Source: an uncultured Collinsella sp. (GTDB lineage Bacteria; Actinomycetota; Coriobacteriia; Coriobacteriales; Coriobacteriaceae). From it: a stretch of DNA of 59,484 nt. A model generated the notes under the pieces. It did not search any database, was not told the origin of the DNA, and worked only from the letters and a program-made list of their open reading frames with translations. A program made the translations under genes and the position numbers. The stretch spans positions 1 to 59,484 of the forward strand of contig CABUKY010000001.1 of assembly GCA_902492185.1 (NCBI GenBank), read 5' to 3'. Of the stretch, positions 40,645 through 48,885 are shown in pieces; positions within the stretch are counted from its first letter, which is position 1; each line of letters begins with the position of its first letter.

Positions 40645-40680
40645 CAAAAAGGGCCGCCCTGGATTGCCCAGAGTGGCCCC
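40645..40680 (-). terminator. Terminator of the EF-G-like gene
   Basis: GGGGCCACTCTGGG pairs with CCAGGGCGGCCC on the minus strand with one or two mismatches and is followed by TTTTTG. It is 36 bp past the stop at 40716. Confidence 0.8.
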
Positions 40681-40715
40681 TGCATCGGCATGTATGTTGC
40701 AGGCAACGCCACACG

Positions 40716-42791
40716 CTACTTGGCGCGGCCCTCCTCATAGCGCTCGACCAGCTTGGCCTGAACGTCATAAGGCACCTGCTCATAGCCCGCAGGCTTCATG
40801 GTAAAGTCGCCCGTGCCGCGCGTAATAGAGCGCAGACGCGTCGAATAATCCGTCAGCTCGGCCAGCGGCGCCTGGGCGATGACCACGGTATCGCCGCGCT
40901 CATCGGTCTCCATGCCCGTCACGCGACCACGCGATGCCGAGATGTCGCCCATCACGGCGCCGGCGTAGCTCTCGGGGATAGTCACCGTAATTTCCTCAAT
41001 GGGCTCCAGCACCACCGGATCGGCATCGGCACATGCCTTGCGCAGACCGATGCGGGCCGCAGCGCGGAACGCCATCTCGTTGGAGTCGACGCTGTGATAC
41101 GAGCCATCGTACACAGCCACGCGAATGCCCGTGAGCGGATAGCCGGCGATAATGCCGTCCTTCATGGTCTCCTGAACGCCCTTGTCCACGGCGGGGATAA
41201 GCGAACGCGGAATGCGGCCGCCCACGACCTCGTCCACAAACTCATAGCCGTCGCTTGTGCCGTCGGGCCCAATGAGCGGCTCCACGCGCAGCCAGCAGTC
41301 GCCGTACTGACCGGCACCACCGGTCTGCTTCTTGTGGCGGCCCTGGGCGCTTGCCGTACGGCGAATGGTCTCGCGATACGGGATGCGGATCGGCACGCTC
41401 TTGGCCGCAACCTTGGTACGGTCCTCCAGACGGTTGAGCAGCACCGAAACCTGCGCCTCGCCTACTGCGGAAATGATGGTCTGACCTGTCTCCTCGTCGC
41501 GGTCGATGCTCATGGTCGGATCGGCCTTGCAGGCTTTCTCGATAAACGTGTAGAGCTTCTCTTCGTCGCCACGGTTCTCGGCCTCGATGGCGATGCGGTA
41601 TTGCGAGTTGGGGAACTTGAACGCCGCCGCCTCGACCTTGCCGGTAATGGAGAGCGTGTCGCCCGTCTCTGCCGCCAACTTGGGCGCCACGATAATGTCG
41701 CCAGCATAGGCGTGACCGACTTCGGTCATGTCGCGGCCGCACATCACATACAGGTGAGCCAGACGATCGCTCTTGCGAGTGCGCGCGTTGATCAGCTCAA
41801 GGCCCGGCTCAAGCGTGCCCGTCAGCACCTTGATAAAGCTGATGCGGCCCTGCTGCGGATCGGCCAGCGTCTTAAACACAAACGCCACCGGACGGTCATC
41901 GTCGCTCGAGATCTTGAGCGAATCGCCGTCGATAAGCGGCATCTCGCCGTAGTCGGTCGGCGCCGGGAAGTACGTAGCAATGTCGTCCATCAGCGAGTTG
42001 ACGCCCTGCTCCTTAATGCAATCGCCCGCAAAGACCGGCACAAAGATGCGCTCGGCGATCGCCTTCGACAGCAGGCCTTCAAGCTCCTCCTGCGTCAGCG
42101 TCTCCTCACCTTCCAGATACTTCATCATCAGCTCGTCGTCGGCCTCGGCCACCAGCTCGCACAGATGGTCGTGCGCCTCCTCGGCCTGAGCACGATACTC
42201 CTCGGGAATCTCCGACTCAACGGCCTCGGTGCCGTTGCAATGGCGCGCCTTCATGCGCACCAGGTCGATGATGCCGTCAAAGTCCTCGCCTTCGCCCCAA
42301 GGAAGGGTCACGGCGCCCAAGCGCGTGCCAAAGCGCTCCTGCAGCAGGTCCATGGTGGTCGTAAAGCTAGCCTCGGAACGCGACAGACGGTTCACGAACA
42401 CCGCACGCGCCAGACGCAGATCCTCCGCCGCATACCAAAGCTTGACGGTCGTAGGCTGCGGGCCGGCCTCGGCGTCAACCACAAACAGAGCCGTCTCGCA
42501 GACGCTCATCGCAGCAAAGGCGTCGCCGATAAAATCGGGGTAGCACGGGGCATCGAGCACGTTGATGCGGGCACCCTTCCAGTCAATCGGCGCGATGGTC
42601 GTCGAGATGGAGAACGAACGCTTGACCTCTTCAGGGTCATAGTCGAGCGTGGGCTTGGTGCCGTCGTGGCCGCCCAGGCGGGCGGTCTTGCCGGAAAGGT
42701 GGAGCATGGCCTCGGCGAGTGAAGTCTTGCCCACCCCGCCTTGGCCTACGAGCACCACGTTCCTTACATTGCCGGTCTTGGGAGCACCCAT
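40716..42791 (-). CDS. Elongation factor G-like protein (EF-G2 type) with altered GTPase motifs
   Basis: A 691-residue translational-GTPase-fold protein with all EF-G domains. The P-loop GQGGVGKTS (16-24) is intact. The G3 box reads DAPCYPDF instead of DTPGHVDF, so the catalytic histidine position is Tyr and the glycine is Cys. The G4 box reads VNRLSRSEA rather than NKxD. Domain IV and V sequences (GGAGQYGDCWLRVEP, AVMGDISASRGRVTGM) are well kept. This matches actinobacterial EF-G-like paralogues of uncertain role, perhaps ribosome recycling or tetracycline-protection-like, rather than the main fusA. ATG at 42791 follows AGGAGG. It is monocistronic. Confidence 0.87.
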   Translation of the reverse strand: MGAPKTGNVRNVVLVGQGGVGKTSLAEAMLHLSGKTARLGGHDGTKPTLDYDPEEVKRSFSISTTIAPIDWKGARINVLDAPCYPDFIGDAFAAMSVCETALFVVDAEAGPQPTTVKLWYAAEDLRLARAVFVNRLSRSEASFTTTMDLLQERFGTRLGAVTLPWGEGEDFDGIIDLVRMKARHCNGTEAVESEIPEEYRAQAEEAHDHLCELVAEADDELMMKYLEGEETLTQEELEGLLSKAIAERIFVPVFAGDCIKEQGVNSLMDDIATYFPAPTDYGEMPLIDGDSLKISSDDDRPVAFVFKTLADPQQGRISFIKVLTGTLEPGLELINARTRKSDRLAHLYVMCGRDMTEVGHAYAGDIIVAPKLAAETGDTLSITGKVEAAAFKFPNSQYRIAIEAENRGDEEKLYTFIEKACKADPTMSIDRDEETGQTIISAVGEAQVSVLLNRLEDRTKVAAKSVPIRIPYRETIRRTASAQGRHKKQTGGAGQYGDCWLRVEPLIGPDGTSDGYEFVDEVVGGRIPRSLIPAVDKGVQETMKDGIIAGYPLTGIRVAVYDGSYHSVDSNEMAFRAAARIGLRKACADADPVVLEPIEEITVTIPESYAGAVMGDISASRGRVTGMETDERGDTVVIAQAPLAELTDYSTRLRSITRGTGDFTMKPAGYEQVPYDVQAKLVERYEEGRAK

Positions 42792-43030
42792 GATGACCTC
42801 CTTGCAGGGCCGCGCGCAACGCGCGACGCCAACGGGGAGAGTTCGCGGTCGGTGCCGTCCCGGGAGCAGCATGGTCGGCAGCCGAGCCGACTCACCCTCC
42901 AAATGTCCTATGTCACCACCCTACCCTCACGGGCGGCTGTCCATGCATACCTTTCGGCACGCGTATGGATACGGGCGGCGAGAGGAAGGGGAACGTATGC
43001 GAGGCGATTATTGATCCCCGTTGACGCAAG

Positions 43031-43067
43031 CAAAAAGCCGCCACAGACCGTAAGACCTGCGGCGGTT
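43031..43067 (-). terminator. Terminator of the amino-acid ABC operon
   Basis: GCCGCCACAG pairs with CTGCGGCGG around an 11-base loop (one mismatch); the minus strand continues TTTTTGC. It lies 35 bp after the ATPase gene stop. Confidence 0.85.
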
Positions 43068-43101
43068 TCGCCTCAATAAACAGTTGAGTAAATAGCTGAG
43101 C

Positions 43102-43866
43102 CTATCCCTCGATACGGCTCAGGAACTCGCGCGTACGCTGCTCGCGCGGATGGTCGATGACCTGCTCGGCCGGACCCTCCTCGACAATACGACCGCCGTC
43201 CATAAAGACCACGCGGTCGGCAACGTCGCGGGCAAACTGCATCGCGTGCGTCACGATCACCATCGTCATATTCTGCGCGGCCAGATCCTTGATGACGCGC
43301 AGAACCTCGGCCGTCAGCTCGGGATCGAGCGCCGAGGTCGGCTCATCAAAGAACAAGATTTCCGGGTCGAGCGCCAGGGCGCGGGCAATACTCACGCGCT
43401 GCTGCTGGCCGCCCGAAAGCTCACAGGGCACCTTGTTCTCGTTGCCCGTCAGCCCCATCTGTGCAATAAGCTCGTGTGCGCGGGCCTCCGCCTGCTCGCG
43501 CGGACGCTTAAGCACGCGAATCGGCGCATCGGTGATGTTTTTCATCACGGTATAGTGCGGGAACAGATTGTAGTTCTGAAACACCAGACCAAACCGCGAG
43601 CGCGCCTGTTTGGGTACATCGCCCTTTGCGTACACCGCGCCCGAACCCGCATCCGTCGCGACGGCAAGGTCGCCAAACGAGAGCGAGCCACCGTCGAGCG
43701 TCTCGAGCAGCGTGGCACAGCGCAGCAGCGTGGACTTACCGCCGCCCGAAGGCCCGATAATCGCCACGACCTCGCCACGCTTTACCTCGAGCGAGATATC
43801 CTTGAGCACCTCATTGCCGCCAAACGCCTTGCGTGCGTTCGATATATTCATTACCGAATTAATCAT
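43102..43866 (-). CDS. Polar amino-acid ABC transporter, ATP-binding protein
   Basis: A 254-residue ABC ATPase of the GlnQ/HisP class. Walker A is GPSGGGKST, the Q-loop region VFQNYNLFPHYTVMKNI is typical of the class, the signature is LSGGQQQR, Walker B is ILFFDEPTSALD and the switch histidine is in VTHAMQFA. It drives uptake with the permease and binding protein upstream. ATG at 43866 overlaps the end of the permease gene by 8 bp; ATG at 43851 is an alternative. It is the last gene of the operon, followed by a terminator. Confidence 0.93.
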   Translation of the reverse strand: MINSVMNISNARKAFGGNEVLKDISLEVKRGEVVAIIGPSGGGKSTLLRCATLLETLDGGSLSFGDLAVATDAGSGAVYAKGDVPKQARSRFGLVFQNYNLFPHYTVMKNITDAPIRVLKRPREQAEARAHELIAQMGLTGNENKVPCELSGGQQQRVSIARALALDPEILFFDEPTSALDPELTAEVLRVIKDLAAQNMTMVIVTHAMQFARDVADRVVFMDGGRIVEEGPAEQVIDHPREQRTREFLSRIEG

Positions 43867-44512
43867 GGTAGTAATCCAATTTTTTCTCGGCAGCGCCCAG
43901 CAGCATCTCGACCACAAAGTTAAAGACCCAGTAGATCAGCGCCGCGATTGCGAACGGCACCATGCTCACCTGCGAGGCGACCAGCGCCTTGGCCGTCGAG
44001 AACATCTCGCCCACGCCGATAGCGAACGCCAGCGACGTGTCCTTGACCAGCGTGATGATCTCGTTGCCCATCGCCGGCAAAATGCGCTTGGCGACCTGCG
44101 GCATCACGATATACAGAAACGTCTGCATGCGCGAGTAGCCCAGCACCTCGGCTGCCTCGTATTGACCGCGCGGAATGGACTGCAAGCCCGAGCGATAGAT
44201 CTCGGCAAAGTAGCCGGCGTAGTTGATGATGAACGCCACGACGCATGCCGTCCATTTGGAATCGGGCGTGAGCGAGATGCCGAACACGTAGTACGGGGCA
44301 AAGTAGATGGCGAACATCTGTAGCATGAGCGGCGTGCCACGCATCACCGAAATATAGATACGCGCGATCCAGCGAAGCGGCGCAATTTTGCTCATGCGCA
44401 TGAACGCCACGGGGATTCCCAGCGGAATCGACCCCAGCAGCGTCAGCACAAACAACTGCAAACTGACCAAGAATCCCTGGCCGAGCATCTGCATCATGAC
44501 CTGAATAGACAA
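43859..44512 (-). CDS. Polar amino-acid ABC transporter, permease
   Basis: A permease of about 217 residues in the HisM/GlnP family with five membrane helices and the EAA loop (GQYEAAEVLGYSRMQTFLYI followed by VMPQV). The start is uncertain: TTG at 44512 has AGAGAG upstream and gives a normal length; ATG at 44497 is an alternative; the open frame reaches 44551 without a start signal. One permease gene only, so it probably forms a homodimer. It lies about 150 bp after the binding-protein gene, separated by a long hairpin that may lower its expression. Confidence 0.9.
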   Translation of the reverse strand: MSIQVMMQMLGQGFLVSLQLFVLTLLGSIPLGIPVAFMRMSKIAPLRWIARIYISVMRGTPLMLQMFAIYFAPYYVFGISLTPDSKWTACVVAFIINYAGYFAEIYRSGLQSIPRGQYEAAEVLGYSRMQTFLYIVMPQVAKRILPAMGNEIITLVKDTSLAFAIGVGEMFSTAKALVASQVSMVPFAIAALIYWVFNFVVEMLLGAAEKKLDYYHD

Positions 44513-44555
44513 CCTAAGCTCTCTTTCGCGACAACAGAACAGCAAACCCAATGCT

Positions 44556-44664
44556 AAAGCGGGTTTTCCAGGTGCTCGAGTTTGTCGTGAAAGAGGAGCG
44601 CCGCGTACTAAATGTACGCAAGCGACGGTTTGAACGGCAAAATCGGGTGCCTGGGAAAGCCGCT
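44556..44664 (-). other. Long intercistronic hairpin between binding protein and permease genes
   Basis: Sequences at 44556-44586 and 44634-44664 pair over about 30 bp, with most differences being G:U pairs, and a central GCGTAC-TAAAT-GTACGC hairpin closes the structure. The right arm reaches the stop codon of the binding-protein gene. It would protect that message from 3' decay and give more binding protein than permease. Confidence 0.65.
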
Positions 44665-45523
44665 ATTTCAGAACCCAGTTGTCGAAGGAAAGACCGTAAT
44701 CTGCATATTTATCGCAGAGGTCCTTGACCGTGCCATCCTCGTAGAGTGCCTTGAGCGACTCGGTCACGGCATCGGCGGACTTGGTTTCGCCCTTCTTAAA
44801 GCCAACGGCGTAGTGCTCGCTGGACAGCGGCTTGTCGAGCTGCGTATAGGCATCGGGCTTGGCGGCAAGCTGATACTGGGCAATCGAAAGGTCGCAAGCC
44901 ACGGCATCGACCGCGCCGCTCTCGAGCTGCATAAAGGCCGTGTTGTACTCGCCGATCGTGTCGAGCGTGGCAAACGTCGCCGCCAGATCCTTCTGGTCAC
45001 CCTCGAGCACATCCTGCGCAGCGGAATCGGTCTGAGTGATCACGGTCTTGCCAGCAAGATCGTCCCAGCTCTTGATGCCCGCATCCTTCTTTACTACCAG
45101 CACCTGCTCGTTGAGCATGTACGGCTCGGAGAACGTGTAGTCGTCCTCGCGACCCTCCATGGTAAAGCCGTTCCAGATGCAGTTGATGGCACCCGAGTTG
45201 AGCAGCGTATCCTTGGCATCCCAGTCGATGGCCTCGTATTTGACCTCCCAGCCCTGCTTATCGGCAACAGCCTTGGCCAGATCGAGATCAAAGCCGGTGT
45301 ACTCGCCATCGTCGCCCACAAAGCCGTACGGAGGATAGGACTTATCAAAGCCCACCACGAGCTTCTTGGACTCCGCAGCGCCCTTCACATCCTTGGCCGC
45401 GGCAGAGCCATCAGCGGAGCCCTTGCCGGCACCACCGCCGCAACCGACAAGACCAAGGCCAAGCACCGTGGCAAGCGAGCCGGCTAGGCCAACAAACTGA
45501 CGACGAGACATATCGGTATTCAT
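44663..45523 (-). CDS. Amino-acid ABC transporter substrate-binding lipoprotein
   Basis: A 286-residue binding protein (SBP_bac_3). The N-terminus has SRRQFVG, a Tat-like twin arginine, then a hydrophobic stretch and the lipobox LVGC, so it is probably a lipoprotein anchored outside the membrane. The mature part has VGFDKSYPPYGFVGDDGEYTGFDLDLAKAVA and DLSIAQYQL, which are typical of polar amino-acid binders; Arg and Asp ligands occur near GREDDYTFS. ATG at 45523 has AAGGGGG upstream. It is first in the operon, with a palindromic operator candidate just upstream that matches one at ilvE. Confidence 0.92.
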   Translation of the reverse strand: MNTDMSRRQFVGLAGSLATVLGLGLVGCGGGAGKGSADGSAAAKDVKGAAESKKLVVGFDKSYPPYGFVGDDGEYTGFDLDLAKAVADKQGWEVKYEAIDWDAKDTLLNSGAINCIWNGFTMEGREDDYTFSEPYMLNEQVLVVKKDAGIKSWDDLAGKTVITQTDSAAQDVLEGDQKDLAATFATLDTIGEYNTAFMQLESGAVDAVACDLSIAQYQLAAKPDAYTQLDKPLSSEHYAVGFKKGETKSADAVTESLKALYEDGTVKDLCDKYADYGLSFDNWVLK

Positions 45524-45541
45524 GGTATTCCCCCTTGATGG

Positions 45542-45592
45542 CACTTTAGTTAGGTAAAGTGAGTCATGTAACGTTCAGAATCATACACTTTA
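45542..45592 (-). promoter_or_regulatory. Putative operator upstream of the amino-acid ABC operon
   Basis: CACTTTA-GTTAGG-TAAAGTG (45542-45561) is a perfect 7-bp dyad. A further CACTTTA half-site lies at 45586-45592, 44 bp away, or about four helical turns. The core closely matches the site before ilvE. It lies about 20 bp before the start codon, so binding would block transcription or early elongation. Confidence 0.6.
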
Positions 45593-45645
45593 GTGAGATG
45601 GAGTACAAGGGAGGGCTTGCCCGCCGCGTGAGGGGTGTGGGGGTT

Positions 45646-45730
45646 AAGTTTCCTGCTCTACAGTCCTGCTCACGACGGAGGCCACATTAAGTGGCCTCCT
45701 GTTCGTGCGGAACTCGCGATAAACTTCATC
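45646..45730 (-). repeat. Structured dispersed element, family C copy 1
   Basis: On the minus strand it reads ATGAAGTTTATCGCGAGTTC, CGCACGA, a hairpin GGAGGCCAC/GTGGCCTCC, then CAGGACTGTAGAGCAGG and AAACTT. Copy 2 at 45908-45994 has the same flanks but its central hairpin is GGAAAGCAC/GTGCTTTCC, so both arms changed together. Confidence 0.85.
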
Positions 45731-45751
45731 AGTGCCCGCCCCACGGGAAAC

Positions 45752-45800
45752 CTGCCAAAAAGGAACAGGTTTATTTTGGTCAGTTTTATCTGGGAAGATG
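45752..45800 (+). repeat. Dispersed element, family A copy 5
   Basis: CCTGCCAAAAAGGAACAGG, TTTATTTTGGTCAG and TTTTATCTGGGAA: three changes from the common form, including loss of perfect pairing in the right arm. A 12-bp perfect palindrome TACAGATCTGTA (45816-45827) lies just after it. Confidence 0.8.
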
Positions 45801-45878
45801 CTGCTGCGGCTATCTACAGATCTGTAATCTGACTACTGAATAGACCGTCTAACTAAATAGCGAGCGGCATTGACCAGC

Positions 45879-46023
45879 CCTTTTGCTTGCGCCCGGGAGG
45901 GCCGTATATGAAGTTTATCGCGAGTTCCGCACGCAAAGGAAAGCACTTAATGTGCTTTCCGTCTTGCGCAGGACTGTAGAGCAGGAAACTTCATATGCGG
46001 CCCTCCCGGGCGCAAGCAAAAGG
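45879..46023 (+). repeat. Structured dispersed element, family C copy 2, inside a 38-bp-armed palindrome
   Basis: Outer arms 45879-45916 and 45986-46023 pair over 38 bp with a single difference. Inside is the family C core (45908-45994) in the opposite orientation to copy 1. The whole 145-nt unit folds into one long hairpin. The right arm runs into the pnp terminator. Confidence 0.9.
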
Positions 46024-46048
46024 GCGACCCCTGTCCGGAGTCGCCCTT
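46020..46048 (-). terminator. Terminator of pnp
   Basis: AAGGGCGAC pairs with GTCGCCCTT around an 11-base loop, followed on the minus strand by TTTGCTTG. It is 24 bp past the pnp stop. Confidence 0.85.
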
Positions 46049-46071
46049 GTTGAACTGCTTATGTTTAGCTG

Positions 46072-48318
46072 TTACTCGGCGTCGTGGTGACGGCGGGGCT
46101 TGCGGCCTCCGTTGTCGCCGGGACGGCGCGGACGGTCGCTGCGCTCGGAGCGCTCGCGACGCGGACGCTCACGGCGCTGGAAGTGCTCGCCGTCGCCCTC
46201 GGAGGCACCCTCGGCGCGAGCCGGGGCCTCGGGCTTGTCAAGACGATCGAGCGAGATCTTACCGCGATCGTCGACCTCGATGACGACGACCTTGACCTCG
46301 TCGCCGACGTTGAGGACGTCCTCGACCTTCTCCACGCGGCCCTTGGCGACGCGGGAGATGTGCAGCAGGCCATCCTTGCCGGGCAGCAGGTTCACGAAGG
46401 CGCCGAAGGGCTGGATGGAGACCACGCGACCGGTGTACTCCTCGCCCGGCTCGGGAACCTTGATGATGAGCTTGATACGCTCGACGGCCTGGTCGACGGA
46501 CTCGCCGGTACCGCCGACAAAGACGGTGCCGTCCTCCTGGATGTCGACCGAGGCGCCGGTCTCGTCCTGGATGCCGCGGATGACCTTACCGCCGGAACCG
46601 ATGACGTCGCGGATCTTATCGGTCGGGACCTGGATGGAGACGATACGCGGAGCGGTGCTGCGCGTGGTGTGACGCGGCTCGGGGATCACATCGAGCATCT
46701 TCTGCAGAATGAAGGCGCGACCCTCCTTGGCCTGCTGCAGGGCGCGGGCCAGGATGTCGAAGGTGAGGCCGGTGGCCTTGTTGTCCATCTGCAGGGCGGT
46801 GATGCCCTCGGTGGTGCCGGTGACCTTAAAGTCCATGTCGCCCAGGAAGTCCTCGAGACCCTGGATGTCGGACAGGACCACGGTCTTGCCCTCCTCCTGG
46901 ATCAGGCCCATGGCGATACCGGAGACCGGGCGCTTAATGGGCACGCCGCCGTCCATAAGGGCGAGCGTGGAGCCGCAGGTCGAAGCCATCGAAGAGGAGC
47001 CGTTGGACTCCATAACCTCGGAGACGACGCGGATGGCGTAGGGGAACTCGTTCTCGTCGGGAAGCACCGGAAGCAGGGCGCGCTCGGCCAGATTACCATG
47101 GCCGATCTCGCGGCGCTTGGGGCTACCCATGCGGCCGGTCTCGCCGGTGCAGAACGGCGGGAAGTTGTAGTGGTGCATGTAGCGCTTGCCCTCGGTGGGC
47201 TCGATGGTATCCAGACGCTGGCCCTCGTTGAGCATGCCGAGCGACAGGACGGAAAGCACCTGGGTCTGGCCACGCTGGAACAGACCGGAGCCGTGAACGA
47301 GCGGCAGGTAGTTGTCCTTCACCATGATGGGACGGATCTCGTCGGCAGCACGGCCGTCGACGCGCTCGCCGGTCTCGACGACCATGGTGTGCATGGCCTT
47401 CTTCTCGAGCTTTTTGAGCGCCACGGGGATCTCGCGCTCCCAAGCGGCCTGCTCCTCCTCGGTGAACTCGGCGCGGATGGACTCCTTCAGAGCCTCGACC
47501 TTACCGATACGGGAGAGCTTGTCGGCGTCGCGAAGGGCGGCTGCCATCTCGTCGTAGTGGGCGAAGATGCGCTCCTGGACCTCCTCGACGGGCTGGTCGA
47601 GCGGGTACTCCTTCTTGACGATGGCGCCGTTGACCTGCTCCCACTCGGCGACGAACTCGTCCTGAGCCTGGCAGAAGGCAGCAAGGGCCTCCTGGCCAAA
47701 CTTCATAGCGGCGAGCATGTCGTCCTCGGAGATCTCCTCGGCGCCGGCCTCGACCATCGAGATGAAGTCGGCAGAGCCGCCCAGCTCCAGGTCCAGATCG
47801 GAGTTCTCGCGCTCCTCATAGGTGGGGTTGACGATAAACTCGCCGGTCTCCACGTTGCGGCCGATGCGCACGCAGGCAAGCGGGCCCTCGAAGGGCACGC
47901 CGCCGAGCGTCATGGCCAAGGAGGCGCCCATGACGTTGATGACGTCGAAGGGGTTGACCTGGTCAGCGACGAGTGAGGTAGCGACGATGTGCACCTCGTT
48001 ACGGAAGCCGTCCGGGAAGCTCGGGCGGATCGGGCGGTCGATCATGCGCGCGGTGAGCGTGGCCTTCTCGCTGGGACGGCCCTCGCGCTTGAGGTAACCA
48101 CCCGGGATGCGGCCGGCGGCGTACATCTTCTCGTTGAAGTCGACGGTCAGCGGGAAGAAGTCGTAGTTCTTGCGCTCCTTGGAGACGACCACGGTGTCGA
48201 GCATCGTGGTGTCGCCCTGCTTGACCAGGCACGCGCCGGTGGCCTGCTTGGCAAGCTCGCCCGACTCAAAGGTGTAGGTCTTGCCGTACAGCTCAAAGGT
48301 CTTGGATACGAGTGTCAT
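46072..48318 (-). CDS. pnp: Polyribonucleotide nucleotidyltransferase (PNPase)
   Basis: A 748-residue 3'-5' phosphorolytic exoribonuclease. The first RNase PH domain is residues 10-145, an all-helical domain 150-320, the second catalytic RNase PH domain 325-560 (with STCGSTLALMDGGVPIKRP and SDIQGLEDFLGDMDFKVTGT), a KH domain around VIGSGGKVIRGI (about 595) and an S1 domain at 640-715 (GFAPFVNLLPGKDGLLHIS-like: FGAFVNLLPGKDGLLHIS). The last 45 residues are Arg/Glu/Asp-rich. ATG at 48318 has AAGGAGAA upstream. It follows rpsO, the classical order for autoregulated pnp. Confidence 0.97.
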   Translation of the reverse strand: MTLVSKTFELYGKTYTFESGELAKQATGACLVKQGDTTMLDTVVVSKERKNYDFFPLTVDFNEKMYAAGRIPGGYLKREGRPSEKATLTARMIDRPIRPSFPDGFRNEVHIVATSLVADQVNPFDVINVMGASLAMTLGGVPFEGPLACVRIGRNVETGEFIVNPTYEERENSDLDLELGGSADFISMVEAGAEEISEDDMLAAMKFGQEALAAFCQAQDEFVAEWEQVNGAIVKKEYPLDQPVEEVQERIFAHYDEMAAALRDADKLSRIGKVEALKESIRAEFTEEEQAAWEREIPVALKKLEKKAMHTMVVETGERVDGRAADEIRPIMVKDNYLPLVHGSGLFQRGQTQVLSVLSLGMLNEGQRLDTIEPTEGKRYMHHYNFPPFCTGETGRMGSPKRREIGHGNLAERALLPVLPDENEFPYAIRVVSEVMESNGSSSMASTCGSTLALMDGGVPIKRPVSGIAMGLIQEEGKTVVLSDIQGLEDFLGDMDFKVTGTTEGITALQMDNKATGLTFDILARALQQAKEGRAFILQKMLDVIPEPRHTTRSTAPRIVSIQVPTDKIRDVIGSGGKVIRGIQDETGASVDIQEDGTVFVGGTGESVDQAVERIKLIIKVPEPGEEYTGRVVSIQPFGAFVNLLPGKDGLLHISRVAKGRVEKVEDVLNVGDEVKVVVIEVDDRGKISLDRLDKPEAPARAEGASEGDGEHFQRRERPRRERSERSDRPRRPGDNGGRKPRRHHDAE

Positions 48319-48420
48319 TGTTCTCCTTTACCCCGCAGACCCCTTGCCTGCGGGCTTCTCATGTGACGCGAGCCCCCTGCCCCCGCCACGCTTCAGAGCG
48401 TGATTGTTCACGCCCTTACA

Positions 48421-48453
48421 CAAAAAGAGCGCCCCGCTGCGCAGGACGCTCTT
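48421..48453 (-). terminator. Hairpin between rpsO and pnp
   Basis: AAGAGCG and CGCTCTT (with inner GC pairs) end in TTTTTG on the minus strand, 15 bp past the rpsO stop. It would end most rpsO transcripts or set the rpsO/pnp ratio. Confidence 0.8.
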
Positions 48454-48468
48454 AGCATGTACAAATCC

Positions 48469-48747
48469 TTACTGGATGTTGTCGCGGATGCCCAGAGCCT
48501 TGATGAGCTCACGGTACTCGACGATGTCGTTCTTCTTGATGTAGGAGAGAAGACGACGACGACGGCCGACGAGCATGAGCAGACCACGACGGGTGTGGAA
48601 GTCCTTCTGGTGGGACTTCATGTGCTCGGTCAGCTCCTTGATGCGCTCGGTCAAGATGGCGACCTGAACCTTGGGGTTGCCGGTGTCGACCGGGGTGTTA
48701 CCGAACTGGGCAGTCAGCTCCGCCTTGCGCTCTTTGGAAACAGTCAT
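48469..48747 (-). CDS. rpsO: 30S ribosomal protein S15
   Basis: A 92-residue ribosomal protein with the S15 signature (TGNPKVQVAILTERIKELTE, then HMKSHQKDFHTRRGLLMLVG and RRRLLSYIKK). It binds 16S rRNA helix 22/23 early in 30S assembly. ATG at 48747 has AAAGGTGA upstream; the frame is open to 48843 without a start signal. It lies upstream of pnp as in many bacteria. Confidence 0.98.
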   Translation of the reverse strand: MTVSKERKAELTAQFGNTPVDTGNPKVQVAILTERIKELTEHMKSHQKDFHTRRGLLMLVGRRRRLLSYIKKNDIVEYRELIKALGIRDNIQ

Positions 48748-48885
48748 TGTTTCACCTTTCGTTTTACGTCGCCCGCGGGCGACTCGATTCGCCTCGGACT
48801 GGGAAGCCGCCGGTGGAGCGAGCATCCAAGGTCGAGGTACCAACAGGTCGGTATGTTACCACAAGCAGCCCGCGCCTGCGCATCA

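Noticed and set aside
41094..42722. A 542-codon plus-strand open frame.
   Set aside because: Antisense shadow of the EF-G-like gene.
46084..47976. A 630-codon plus-strand open frame rich in Gly, Leu and Asp.
   Set aside because: Antisense shadow of pnp.
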